A DNA stretch of 64,000 bases from Nyssa sinensis (Eukaryota; Streptophyta; Magnoliopsida; Cornales; Nyssaceae): NCBI GenBank assembly GCA_008638375.1, contig CM018050.1, positions 30,347,723-30,411,722 of the forward strand, read 5' to 3'. Shown piece by piece: positions 24,316 to 36,429 of this stretch. The translations under genes and the position numbers were made by a program. Within the stretch, counting starts at the first letter, position 1, and each line of letters starts with the position of its first letter. The notes under the pieces were generated by a model. It did no database searches and was not told the DNA's origin. It saw only the letters and a program-made list of their open reading frames with translations.

Positions 24316-25229
24316 CTTCCCAAATTATAATTCAAATTAAAAAGAAAAAAAGAAGGAGAAGAAGAGTGGGAACAACAAAATAAAATAGGAAAAGAGAGAC
24401 GGAGAGGTATTTGAATTAACTTTCACAACTAATCAGAAACTAGAAGGTTGACGGCTTGATAAATCTTCAAGTTCACCAGAAATCATCATGAGATTTTCTG
24501 TTTGCTCCGAAATGCACTTGATACATTTGAGTGTTTGTAAAAAACTTTTCTTAGAAAGGGTACTCCTATTTATAGGATCACGTAAGGGGGTGATATTTAA
24601 AGCATTACTCCCAATCGACGTTTGGGACGATAATGGCCTCGGTTGTCTAATTGGCACCTGACACAATGATGGGACATTAACTGTCCCATTCAACAACTAT
24701 TTTATTGGAATAAGAAACAACGTATTTATGAGAGGATATGTGTGACTCTTCAGAAACCATAACCTGAGCTCTTCAGGGGGTCCTACAGAGCTTAGGCTCA
24801 TGGGAGAGTAATTGATATACCATAATCTGGTTACGACAATTCAGAGCTATCAGGACATGACATGTGTTCGCAAAAAGTTCTTCAAGGTACAAAACATGAG
24901 AAGGTTATTTCATCCAAGTCAACCAAGCACAAAGGATTCAGAAGTAAGTGGTTCAGAGCTTATTGCCGCTTTCCATAGGCTATCGACCTTAGAATAAGAA
25001 AACAAAGCTCAATATGGCAACTATTATTTTCAGATATTCTACTTTCATGACTCCTAATCCTACTCAATTTAGGAGATCCACAACCTATAAATAAATCTAT
25101 AAGGTACACTTTTAATTTATGTTCAATTTCTCTCTTAAATTACTATTTCTGATTTCTTTACTGACTTTATCATTAAAGCGGCTACCATTAGAACCTTATC
25201 GGTGACCCTTTGATTTCAAGTTTTTGACA

Positions 25230-25479
25230 AATAATTTGAAATAAGAAACCTTCATACAAGAAAAAAATAACATCAATACCCCTAATTGATAAAAAAGGAA
25301 AAAAAAAAGAAAAAAAGAAGAAGAACATTATCATTTGAAATGGCAAGCTAACGCGTGATCTCTGGTGCAAGGACACAATGAAAAACTTTCAAGTAGGGCA
25401 CAGTAGTATTAGATTAATAGCAAATAGATGCCATATATTGTATCAAAAATTGTAGATGCCATATAATATTCGAGGGATC
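25230..25479. other. Short junction stretch, nothing recognised
   Basis: Sequence between the gypsy copy and the duplicated PAP16 upstream region. It is A-rich around 25260-25325 and shows no gene. Confidence 0.4.
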
Positions 25480-25690
25480 TTTTTTAACGTAATGACAAAA
25501 GTACCCCCATGCCTCCTTGATTGGGTAAATTAAAATAACAATTTGCAATATTTTCCAATGACTTATTTTCATCCAAACCTTTGTAAATTGTACAGTTATT
25601 ATTTTATATATTCACAAATATCCTTTTAAAAATTGATAAACGATAGGAATTAAACTTCTAATACCACTCTTTCATTTCAGCTATATATTA
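25480..25690 (+). repeat. Duplicated upstream region of PAP16, copy 1
   Basis: This stretch and 27020-27350 share TAATGACAAAAGTACCC, then GCCT-TTGATTGG, then GATAGGAATTAAAC and AATACCACTCTTTCATTT in the same order. It is the promoter-side part of a partial tandem duplication whose exon-side part is 25790-26565 versus 29940-30905. Confidence 0.8.
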
Positions 25691-25901
25691 GCTTTCACTT
25701 CTTGTTATATAGCAGCTTGGAGTATTTACTAACGGTTCGACTGGAGGTCCGGTTTGATTTTTAAAACGTTAGCTGAAAGCACCCCAATGTGAGGGACAAT
25801 TAAGTCATTTAAGCTTTGCCTTCAGATTCCCAGAACCGATATCCAGCAATTGTACATATGCCAACGAGGGAAAAAAAAAATTGCTCTCTTTCTCTCCGAC
25901 A

Positions 25902-26181
25902 ATGGCAAAGTCCCTAAACCAGTTGACGGTCTTGACCTTCGCATCTCTCCTGCTATTCTTCCAATCCATCTTGACGGTCCGATCAGACCATCAAGGCCGA
26001 AGGACCTTCGCTCGACAAACCACGCCGGAGAACTATCTTCAGATATCGGCTTGTGCATCGTTCAAGATTGCTTTGTTTGCTGACTTGCACTTCGGAGAGG
26101 CCGCGCCCACCGATTGGGGTCCTCTCCAAGATGTGAATTCTTCGAGGGTCATGTCAACTGTACTTGACAACGAAAACCCAG
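25902..26181 (+). CDS. Duplicate first exon of PAP16 (alternative exon or relic)
   Basis: It runs from the ATG at 25902 to a donor CCAG|GTGATG at 26181/26182, 280 bases, exactly the length and phase of exon 1 of the complete gene at 30049-30328. The frame is intact: a hydrophobic signal peptide (about residues 8-26), then [13 protein letters not shown] with the first metal-binding motif D-x-H. Several residues differ from the other copy. No copies of exons 2-5 follow before 30049. Two readings are possible: a dead duplicate, or an alternative first exon that splices over the second copy to exon 2 at 33083. The intron start and the sequence up to about 26565 are also duplicated. Confidence 0.75.
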
Positions 26182-26565
26182 GTGATGTTGTTGCAAATAT
26201 TGAATTTAAATTTTGCTGCCAAAAGCCTTAAAAGCATTGTTTGGTTATCACTTTTTGACTCAAGCACAGAGTATTGCGTTTTTATACTTTTTTCTACAAG
26301 CAAAACATAAAACCTGGTATGTTTTTCAAATAACCCACCAAACGGTCTAAGCAGTAACAGGGAGGAAGAATGGAATACGAGTCCCCAGGTGTTAGAACAT
26401 GTCAATGTTATAAGGGGCTATTGGGGGAGCTTCTTGCATTTACATTAGGACAGCTTTACAAGAATTAGGTAAGCTAAGAACAAGGTAACCAGCTCAAGGT
26501 GGTATATCTTGTTCCTTAAAACTCCTATAAAAATGGAACAGGGTTCAAGTTCCAGAAAAATGAAT

Positions 26566-26830
26566 TCATTAATAAAACTTCAGTCTGTTGATCTGATGAG
26601 TTATTCATAGGAGCAGGAGCTGGCATAGGGTTGTTGTGAATGTTTGTCGTACGTGATGGTCTCGCCGGAGCAGCTTGGTTTCTTCTGGGATGCAGACGCG
26701 GTGCCATAGCCAAAAAAAAAAAAACTGAAAAACGATAAACAGTCGTTCTCACATATGGCGCCATATGTTTTTTTTTAACGATTAAAAAAAAAAACACATG
26801 ACAGCCAAATCGATGTGGCCAAAAACTTAT
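26566..26830 (-). mobile_element. Fragment of a gypsy 5' internal region
   Basis: On the minus strand, GGCGCCATATGTGAGAACG near 26763 resembles the TGGCGCCGTCTGTGGGAA primer-binding region common in plant gypsy elements. After a poly-T/A tract comes an ATG with MAPRLHPRRNQAAPARP, like the start of a gypsy gag. A perfect 18-bp palindrome, ACATATGGCGCCATATGT, covers the site. The fragment sits exactly where homology between the two PAP16 copies stops. Confidence 0.45.
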
Positions 26831-27019
26831 TTGATGAGATGGACGGCAAGGATTTCTTCCTTCCAAAGAGAATAAACCATGAGATATAATAAAGTATTCA
26901 ACGAATTCCTAATCAAATTAATTAAGATTGAACTCGTTTTAAATCCGATTTCTAAGTGTGATATTGCAATTAGGTATGCAATTAGGTAGATCTGGCTTGT
27001 GCGGATAATATTGGAGGAA

Positions 27020-27350
27020 TTTTTTTTTATCATAATGACAAAAGTACCCTCATTCCTATTTTGTTTTTTTTTTTTTTTTAATGGCCTCATGCCTATTTGA
27101 TTGGCTGAATTAAATAACAAGACAATCAAGAAGTTTTTGTAATATTTTCCAACTTTATTGTATTTGCCTCCAGACCCTTGTGAAGTTGTTATTTTATGTA
27201 TGTATATATATATATATATATATATTTTATGTATGTATATATATATATATATATATTTTATGTTATTTTATGTATGTATATATATATATATTTTTTTTTT
27301 AAATTGATAAATGATAGGAATTAAACTCCTAATACCACTCTTTCATTTGT
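27020..27350 (+). repeat. Duplicated upstream region of PAP16, copy 2
   Basis: Homologous to 25480-25690 but expanded by poly-T and by TATG/TA microsatellites (27197-27290). In this copy the upstream block is separated from exon 1 (30049) by 2.6 kb containing two MITEs, whereas in copy 1 it is about 210 bases from the exon. Confidence 0.75.
27197..27292. repeat. (TATG)/(TA)n microsatellite, three runs
   Basis: Three TA runs are separated by ATTTTATGTATG spacers, which looks like a local expansion of a TTTTATGTATGTATA unit. Confidence 0.9.
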
Positions 27351-27979
27351 TATTGTTTAGCAAAGAGTACTAATACTGTATAGTAACATGCCTTAACTGT
27401 TTTTTTTTTTTTAATTCACATGTTCTTTTATTTATTATTTTATTCTTAAAGATTCATTTGAGATAGTTTTTGCCTTTGCAAGAAATGTTTTGGGAAATTT
27501 GGTCCAAAATTTAAAACCATTTTTATATTACATTTTCTTCTCTTAACACAAAAATAAGCATATGAGGAAAACTTAACCCGTTGAAACGAAAAATGAACTA
27601 GATATAAATTAAAATGTTTTTTTTTTCCAAAAAAACTATAAATTGAACTATGATTCAACGCAAGGTATATCATTTTTTTTAAAAAAAAAAAATTGACTCA
27701 AATTTATGTAGACCATAACAAGCCATTTTTTGTTATGAAAAAAATTATAAATTACCATGTCTTGAAAAAAAATTGAATAATTAATTTTAAAATTGTTGAA
27801 AAAAAGTTGTGTGATAGAAAGATTTCAAAGGCTAAGGTTTGAGGTCAAAATTTCCCAAATAAGAGCTAATATTATTTGATCAGTCCAACTTTTGAATTAA
27901 AAGGTCCAAAATTGGAATAACCTAGCTTGATTCACATTTTATCATTTATAAAGCAAAGCTAAATTCTCTAAGAGGCAAA
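27351..27979. other. A+T-rich inserted DNA, nothing recognised
   Basis: It is rich in poly-A and poly-T runs. It lies between the copy-2 upstream block and a MULE-like MITE. No gene or clear element ends were found. Confidence 0.4.
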
Positions 27980-27989
27980 ATTCTTAAAA

Positions 27990-28427
27990 AAGTAAATTAT
28001 ACTGACCTTCCTTGAGATTTTTGACAATTATAAAGATGTCTTTTGACATTTTTAAAATGACACCGATTTTTCATATTTTTACTAACAAATTACAAATACT
28101 TCTTCTTTAACTATTTTTTTTTTCAAAATAACAAAATTGTCCTTTCATTATTATTTTTTTTAATTTTTTTACCCTTTTTATTTTCAAATAAATATTAATT
28201 TAAATCTTCATTGGCTAAAAAATATAATTTATTTATCTTATATTTAGTATTATATCAAATGAATTTTTTTTAAAAAAAAAAAGTTAGAAAAATTGATGAA
28301 AATTGACAAAATGCAAAAAAATAAACTAATAAAATGAAATTACTATTTTTGTCATTTTCAAACAAATTTGAGATAGATAGGATTTTGTAATTGTCAGAAG
28401 CCTTAAGAAATGTCAATATAATTTATC
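27990..28427. mobile_element. MULE-like MITE, 438 bp
   Basis: The left end reads AAGTAAATTATACTGACC and the right end on the minus strand reads GATAAATTATATTGACATT. Similarity continues with TTTTTGACAATTATAAA versus CTTCTGACAATTACAAA. It is flanked by ATTCTTAAAA (27980-27989) and ATTCCTAAAA (28428-28437), a 10-bp near-identical target duplication in the range of Mutator-like elements. It is non-coding. The GTAAATTATAC terminus is shared with the larger element at 49055-52058. Confidence 0.7.
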
Positions 28428-28437
28428 ATTCCTAAAA

Positions 28438-29210
28438 TAATTCAACGGTAAATAAAAAAAAAAGAAGAAGATAAAATAATAGTCTAATTGAGGAAAAACT
28501 CTAAATAATTTCAAAATTTAAAAAAATATTGTGCTAGATGCATCCTCTAGAGAATGTTTTTTAATAAAATTATATAGACATATAGACATATGGGGCAATA
28601 TGCCGAAGTATTGGCATCTCAAACAAAATTACTGAAACTTGAGACAATGCTTGTCAACTTTGAGTTTAAAGCTAGGTTAATTCTAGAGAATATCATGTTT
28701 AGGTTTAATGATTGATTTACACAGATAGAGTTAATCTACTCCTTGTCCTTTAACTCTTCCTATTCGAATGAAGGTGGGAATAACTTTAAATTTTTAATAT
28801 GATTAGTTAGAAATTTTACCAATTAAATTAGCAAACACCTTCAAATAAATGTTAAAAATTTTGAGACAATGCGTGCTCATTATTTTGTAGCCTCATGCTA
28901 CTTACTTTGTGCGAATAATATTTAGGCTATTAAGAGGAAAAATTTTTCATTATTCCTAATGTAGTACATCTGAATTAATGAACATCTGTCATATCTGATC
29001 ATATACTGATATGGACAAATGTTCATTGGGACTGGGTGCATTATTCCTGAGAACAATGAATATATAACAGCTGATTAAGAAGGTGTTTGGAGACAAAAAT
29101 GACGACTATAAAATGTGATAAAACCATAATTCTCGGCCACCATGGTCCCCAAATAAATTCTAAAGTTTCTAATACAATTAATTAAAATTTTACCAACCAA
29201 ATTAGCATAC
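28438..29210. other. A+T-rich inserted DNA, nothing recognised
   Basis: No gene, RNA or terminal repeats were found. A short TATAGACATATAGACATA duplication lies at 28571-28590. Confidence 0.4.
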
Positions 29211-29216
29211 ATCTTA

Positions 29217-29661
29217 GGTCATGTTGGTTTAATAGATTAAATAAGGATGGATTAGCTCTATTTTTACTAATAGTGATAGGATTAGTAATCTCAATCTTCT
29301 TTCTCCTATTACTCTGAGTCATTATTTACTTTTGGTATTATTAGTGAGTCCATGTCTTTTTTTTTTCCTTTCTAAACATCGACTTCACAAGGTCAACGAG
29401 ACTAATTTATTTAAGGTCTTATTTGTTTCATGAATTGAATAAAAGTGAATTAGCTATCTCTTTCACTAATAATAAATAGGATTAGTAATTCTAACCCTCC
29501 ATCTCATTATTTTATCTATGATATGAGTGATTGTTTACTCTTAGTATTTTAGTGATTCCATTTTTTTTTCAAACACTTATTTTACAAAATCATAAAAACT
29601 AATTTATCAAATATCCTCTCTAAATTGGCAAACAACACAGCACCCCTAACAAACATAGCCT
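29217..29661. mobile_element. Tourist/Harbinger-like MITE
   Basis: The left end reads GGTCATGTTGGTTTA and the right end on the minus strand reads GGCTATGTTTGTTAG. Both sides carry TTA (29214-29216 and 29662-29664), the target duplication of PIF/Harbinger elements. Inside, two direct segments share GGATTAGTAAT and GAGTCATT/GAGTGATT words about 200 bases apart, so the body may be an internal duplication. Confidence 0.5.
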
Positions 29662-30048
29662 TAAATAAATTATTTAAATGTTAAGACATTGCCTAATCAT
29701 TATTTTGTAGTTATACTAATTAGTGTGTAAATAATACTTAAGTTATGAAGAAGGTGTTTGGGGGCAAAGCTGACAACGATTATCAGTCGCCTATATCGTC
29801 CTCAAATGAATCCTAAGTTTGAGAACTAAAAGGTAATCATTTCATATAAATAATGTCAAATGTTTAGTAATGTATCCATTGAAAAAAAAAAAAAAAATTA
29901 AGAAATTAAGAAGAAAAATTCTGACAAAGGGGGACATGAGTAAAAGAATCTCAATGAGAGGGATAATTGAGTCATTTCAGCCTCGCTTTCAAAGTCCCAA
30001 AACCGATATATAGGATGCTAACGAATCAAGGCTCACTTCTCTCCGATT

Positions 30049-33000
30049 ATGGCGAAATCCCAAAACCACTTGACGGTCTTGGCCTTCGCCTCTCTACTGC
30101 TATTCTTCCAATCCATCTTGACCGTCCGATCAGACCATCAAGGCCGAATGACCTTCGCTCTACGAACCACGCCGGAGAACTATCTTCAGATACCGGCGGG
30201 TGAATCGTTCAAGATTGCTTTGTTCGCTGACTTGCACTTCGGTGAGAACGCGTGGACCGATTGGGGCCCTCGCCAGGATGTGAATTCTCTGAAAGTCATG
30301 TCAACTGTACTCGACAAAGAAGACCCAGGTGATGTTATTGAACTTAAATTTCGCTGTCAAGACCCTTGAGCATTGCTTGGTTATCGCTATTTGCTGGGAG
30401 CACATTTCTCACAAAGTCTTGCTTTTTGATATTTGTTTCTAGAAGCAAAACAGAAAACCTGGTATGTTTTTCGAATAACCACCAAACAGTCCAAGCAGTA
30501 CCTAACTTATTTGGTCAGTCACAAATAGGAATAGGAATAATGGAGTAGGAGTCCCCAGGTGTCAGAAGATGTCAATTGTATTGGGTCCATCTGGGGAGCT
30601 TTTGCTGCATTTGCATTTGCAAAAGTTTGATCCCTTCACCATTTGATCTAGCTTTTGAAATTTCTTTTGTGTTTATTTTGTTTTTGAAAACGCACTTTTG
30701 TAAACGCACTTTTGTGTTTATTTTGGAGAAGCTTCCTAAACACCCACTAAAATATCAAGTGGTGTGGGCCATGTTTAGTATTTAAAGTGTCACAGCTTTT
30801 CAAGAATTAGGTAAGGTAAGAACAGGTACCCACCTCAAGGTGGTATATCTTGCTCCTTAAAACTCCTATAAAAATGGTGCAGGCTTCAAGTTCCAGAAAA
30901 ATGACTTCTGGGTGGAAAGGTTTTCTTTTATTTTCTCTCTTTTCTTAGGTCTCCCAATTGGTTCACATTCAAAAAAAGAAGTCCATATATGGTGGTTGCC
31001 AACATAAAACTCCATGCCAGGTCTCATATAGTGATGGTAGAATCATGGGGGCCCTTTTATGATGCTGTGGTTGGTGAATGGTAGTTAGTACCATTCTCCT
31101 TCAGTGATTGAAACTTGAGGCTTAAGCAAAAGTCAGTCAATTGGAATTCCAACCTAATGCATGTTTTTGAGGTTTAAGGATATTTAATAAATGTGAAGGC
31201 GTCCATGACACTGAACTTCTGTCCTTTAAAGAAATATTTTATATATACATATACATACATATATATATATATATATATATTCAATCACCACACACAGACG
31301 CATTTATTTATTTTTATAAGTATAAACGGATACATTTATTGCCTCAACCGAATGCAGTAAAAATAATAGATTCTGAATCTTAGTACATTAATGCTCATGA
31401 GAACCCAAAACTTTACACTCCTAAATTTGTTCTATTGTCTAGGAATTTTCTGGCTATAGTTGAAGATGTGCTTTAATAGCATTTGTATGATATTGGTATA
31501 ATAAATAAATAAATTAGTAAATTACTAATTCCCCAATCCCTACTGGGTTGGTCTGCTTGATTAATGCTTTGATGGTATTCACCTTTTCGGCAATCGAACA
31601 TGGTGGCAGAAAATTTTCTTGTTTCTTTAATTAGTTATCAGAAATTAAAAAAAAAAAACTTTCCCACATTCTTCATATTTCTTTCTTAATATAATATTAT
31701 TTCAGAAACTTGTGAGCAATGTCAGCAATTATAAAAAACCTTAGGGAAAGTAAATGTAATTATCCCTAATATTAAAGTTACACATTGTCTAACAACTTAA
31801 GCTTTTAGATGAGTTGATAGTTTAACATGGTATTGGAGCAGACAAAAGATCTTGGATTCAAACTTCACTGTCACCCTCATAATATGAATTTATGTACGTG
31901 TTGGCTCAGTGGCCACATGTGAGGAGGCGTGGTAAAAAATATAATATTATAGTTACACCCTCTCTAACATCTTAAGCTTTTAAACGAGTTGGTAGTTTGA
32001 CAAGCTCTAGCTTGGAGTATTCATTTCAAATGCTGTGTGAAACTTACATTATTGAATACTCAAATGTTGTTCATTTCAGTAAGGCTCTTTCTACATTTCA
32101 TGAACATCTTATAGTTTCTGATTAGAAGTTTTCCTATAATAATATGAATAGCACGTGTTGGCTCAGTGGCCACACGTGAGGAGGGGTGGTAGAAAATATA
32201 ATATTAAAATTACACCCTCTCTAACATCTTAAGCTTTTAGATGAGTTGGTAGTTTGACGGGCTCTAGCTTAGAGTATTCATTTCAAATGCTGTGTGAAAC
32301 TTACATTATTGAATACTCAAATTTTGTTCATTTCAGTATGTCTCTTTCTACATTTCATGAACATCTTATAGTTTCTTATTAGAAGTTTTCGTATCATCTA
32401 TAAACTATTTTCTCTCTCACTTGCTCCCCTTTGTGCCGTGTTTCCTTTTTTCGTCCCTTATTTTATTTGGTTTGCTCGTTCTATTTCCTTTTTCCAGTTA
32501 ATCTTCTATTAATGTGTCTCAAACCAGTAACTATGCTTTTAGCGCTTTGCCAATGACTTGATTTCTATAGCAGCTGTGAGATACATTTGTGTGAGTTATA
32601 GTAAGGCCAGACAACATAGTTGTCACTACCATATGCATATGCACCACTAAAATGAATATGTCAATCTTTTGTGTGTTTATGTATTTACTTGTATGTTATG
32701 GAAAGCAAAGATACATAATGCATGCACACTCTTACCAAAATGCTGCCAACAAGTTTATCTGTCAGCTAGGCTGAAAGTGCTCTGTATGCTTTGATCCCAC
32801 AATTTCCCACAAGAAGGATAACAAGTCTGTTAGTTTTTCATTCTTCAATCTTCGTTATGTTTGAAGCATTCTGTCCTGCATTGCTGAAGCCCACCCATGT
32901 CAACCAATTTGCAGATGTACTTGGATCTGATTTCACATGTCCAGTTGATTTTTGGGCTGGAAATAGTCTTGCCAACCTATTCTAGTCTGTATAACCTCAA

Positions 33001-34425
33001 AATTTTCCATAAGCACCTATAGTGGATGAGAAATCAATGCTTTGGCTGCTACTTAATTTCTATAACTACAATTGTATGGCAGATTTTGTAATTTATCTCG
33101 GGGATGTTATCACGGCCAATAACATGCCAATTGCAAATGCAAGCTTGTACTGGGATCAGGCAATATCTCCAACAAGAGCCAAGGGCATACCATGGGCTAG
33201 TGTGTTTGGAAACCATGACGATGCAGCATTTGAGTGGCCAATGGAGTGGTTTTCGGCCGGTGGAATCCCTCAACTTCGTTGCCCTGCAGAAAATTCCTCG
33301 TACTCAGGTGAGTCTAATGTTTAAAATATTTATGACAAAGCTGGTGATGCCCATTCATGCCTTAAAGAGACAGAATTCTCATTTCTTCATTTTATCAGGA
33401 GGGTTAGCTTTTCATTGTTTAAAATGGCATTTTTTTTCTTCTTTTACTACTGGTCCATATAGGGATCTAACTAAAAATTTATCTTAAATAATATTAATTT
33501 CACATATGTAAAATCAACATTTCAGAATTTATGGATTACATCCCCTTTCAAATCATAGTGTAGGAATGAATGCTAGTAATTGATATTAAACGCCACTTTT
33601 TGTGTCGCAACAATCTATAATCAAAATGACATCACGGTGCCCATTTCCCAGGTTATTGTCAAAACAAATCATTTAGGTTATTTATAGCAAGCACAGCAAT
33701 CCCTTTTTCAACCATGAATTACATCTAAAATGATTGAAGCGATAAGTTCTCATTTCTTTTGAAAGAATATTGTTTTGAACACACAAGTAAACTCAAAATG
33801 ATTTTGTCTTGTTCTAGGTTAGTATAGTCAAAGAAAAACAGTGTTATTTGATTTTGTGTATGTAGCAACTGGAATGACATTTCAATTGATGAGGAAATTT
33901 ATGTGTTGTCACCTGTGGAGGTACTTCTCCCAAATAAATTGAATGCAGGTGGCAGATTGTTTAGTCCCTTAGTCAAATAAATTGGTTAAGCTTCAACTTT
34001 TTCATCATTTTAGCACTATTTTGGTGAAAATTCCCTTCAGTTACATGACCTTGGATTTCAATAGTTTCTTTTTTATTGTAAGGTTATGACTGAGTGGATT
34101 TGATCAGTGTGCAAAATTTTTAATGTGGTTGGGAGATATGATTCCTTTGTCCATGATTGTTTTAGATATTGCAGGAGAAAAATGAACAATTAGAATTTTC
34201 AATATTAGTTTCTCTTCAATGATGCCAAAATTTCCATATCAGGTGAACAAGAGTGTAGCTTCAGAGGCACACAACGTTTGGTGCTGATGAAAAATGAGAT
34301 TGAGCATAACAGATTATCATACTCTAAAAGTGGTCCAAATGACCTTTGGCCAAGTATATCCAACTATGTTCTTCAACTGTCATCATCAGACGATCCAGAA
34401 TCTCCTGTGGTGTTCATGTACTTCT

Positions 34426-34459
<34 letters not shown>

Positions 34460-36429
34460 ATCAAATGCCCAAGCAGAATGGTTCCAGTGCAAATCCCAGG
34501 AGATAAATCCTGATTCAAGGTAGAAAATCTTCTGATGATTGCATCTTGTTAATTTAAAAATGAATGCAGTATAACAAGGTGTTAAGCCTAATTGATTTCT
34601 TATTTATCCTATTGGTGGCCAAGAAAAAAGCAGAAAAGAAATTTTAGGATCATATATTTTCCCTTGTTTAGTCAAAGGCTCCAAGAGAGTGGAAAAAAAC
34701 TAAGATTCGTGTGACAAGGTGAGTCAAATAGTTGTACAGTCAACCCTTTTATAATTAATAGACTTTGGGTGATTGAAAATTATTAATTATTAGAATTATT
34801 AAGTATTAAAATTTCTCATACTTTCATTAACCAATAAATGTTTCTTATGTGTAAATGATTTTCGGTACAAAAATAAAACTTGATATGCAATTTTTCATGA
34901 CATTTTAGTTTTTTCATAAAAAAAAAAACATATGATACTCAACTAATGGCATAAAAAACTCTTAACGACCATTTCAAATAAAGAATGTGTTTCCGGATGT
35001 TATAATTTTCTCGTTTACAATACATTTGACTTTAATTATGCAGAATTAATAAATATGGTTGCCAAGACATGTCATAAATAGGATATATATAAGTACATAT
35101 ATAACTATTTTATTTCTCTAATAATTAATATTATAAAGATATTTTCTGAAAAAAGTATTAATTATTAGGTAATCGAATTCTTAATTGTCCATCATAGAAC
35201 TAGGTTATTTCCTTAAAAATTTATTAATTATTAGAGATTATTAACTTATTAAATATTAATTGTAAGAGGGTAAATTATAATAGGCTTGTTGAGTTTGGTT
35301 TTTGGTATGTATATATACACACACATCTCACATCAAGGGTAAATATTCTGAATTTTCTTTTGCCTATTTTGTCAGTAATTAACTGGAGCATTAGTTTATA
35401 GGGTACCTGAGATAATCTTTTGGCATATACCAAGTAAAGCCTATAAGCGGGTGGCTCCAACATTTCTGATGTTCTCGTCTTGTGTGGGATCAATTAACAA
35501 AGAGAGTGTTGCCCCTCAAGAAGCTGAAATGGGCATTATGAAACTGCTTGAAGGAAGGCCTTCTGTCAAGGTAAGGTCACTGTTTTAGATTGCATAAATA
35601 CCTACATGCATACAGACATTCATTTATACATAAATTGCAATCTTAGATGATCCAAAAATCAGTCGCCTTGGTAATATCTCAATCAAATGAGCTGGCTGAA
35701 GTTATAATAATAATTATATTATAATTATTTGCTAAGAAACAATGGGACTTTAGCCTGGCAGTAAGGTTGAGAGACCAACTGGATACCATCTCGGGGTAAG
35801 TTGAATCATAATTTGCACAGGTTTTTCCTGACTCGGCTGCTAATCTTAGTGATTTTCTAAATGTTATTACATTTCTCATAGTCATTTTGGGTCATGTTTC
35901 TCAGTCACATATCAAATCCTAGCGTCCCCTAACTGGTAACTATGCAGTCTCTAGCATGTATGCCAGAAAAGTATGAAGCTGAATTTGATTGTATAATGTT
36001 AAAAGATGAGGAAATTGTTGGGGGAAAAATGGTAGAGGGGGTATTCAAATAAGATGGGTTGAAAATTGTGTTTGTGGCACTTAAGTTTCGCCAAATATGG
36101 CCTACATAGTGATATGCCATGTGTGGTTGGGGTTCTTGATAAATGGGGTCTCATGGCTGTGATTATGTTGATAAAAATGGGGTCCTATTGAGTTGTATTC
36201 CTTTGCATGGTGGCAGGCAGTGTTTGTAGGTCACAACCATGGATTGGACTGGTGCTGCCCCTACAAGAAACTGTGGCTTTGCTTTGCCAGGCATACTGGT
36301 TATGGTGGATATGGAGACTGGTCTAGAGGGGCTAGAATATTGGAGATTACTCAGCAGCCCTTCTCTCTCAAGTCATGGATAAGGATGGAAGATGGTCAGT
36401 CACACAGTGAAATTGTCTTGAGCTCTTGA
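30049..36429 (+). CDS. PAP16: Purple acid phosphatase 16-type metallophosphoesterase
   Basis: Five exons: 30049-30328, 33083-33307, 34243-34519, 35402-35570 and 36217-36429. All introns are GT-AG and the product is 387 aa. It belongs to the short, PAP16-like group of calcineurin-type metallophosphoesterases and presumably hydrolyses phosphate monoesters in the secretory path or outside the cell. Residues about 8-26 form a signal peptide. Metal-binding motifs occur in order: D61-x-H63 in [10 protein letters not shown] at 100-101, GNHDD at 136-140, H269 in IIFWHIP, and GHNH at 322-325. All expected ligands are present, although some annotations label this group 'probable inactive'. Intron 1 (2.75 kb) holds repeats and intron 3 a MITE. 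The gene is preceded by a duplicate of its promoter and exon 1, which could provide an alternative start. Confidence 0.95.
31780..32400. repeat. Tandem duplication in PAP16 intron 1, about 250-bp unit
   Basis: Two copies (about 31898-32145 and 32152-32392) share GTGTTGGCTCAGTGGCCACA, then ACACCCTCTCTAACATCTTA and further text up to a TTAGAAGTTTTC block. A partial copy of the second block lies at 31780-31815. TGGTATTGGAGCAGAC near 31829 resembles a Met-tRNA primer-binding site with its flank, so this is probably a decayed Copia-type fragment that was duplicated. Confidence 0.75.
34735..35279. mobile_element. MITE in PAP16 intron 3
   Basis: The left end reads TACAGTCAACCCTTTTATAA and the right end on the minus strand reads TATAATTTACCCTCTTACAA, continuing with ATTAATA on both. 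The TACAGTCAACCC start is typical of a widespread plant mariner-type MITE with a TA target. The element is about 545 bp, non-coding, and fully inside the intron. Confidence 0.55.

Larger units (their letters stand above)
22205..25229 (-). mobile_element. Degenerate Ty3/gypsy-type element, minus-strand copy
   Basis: Read on the minus strand, the order is as follows. An LTR-like segment begins TGTCAAAAACTTGAAATC at 25229 and has a TATA box (CCTATAAATAGG) near 24575. The gag-like domain lies at about 24315-23830, then a decayed stretch, then integrase at 23079-22263. Protease and reverse transcriptase are missing or unrecognisable. The LTR-like part matches 12866-13250 in inverted orientation across motifs such as GATAAAGTCAGTAAAGAAATC. 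It is the partner of the plus-strand copy. Confidence 0.75.
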
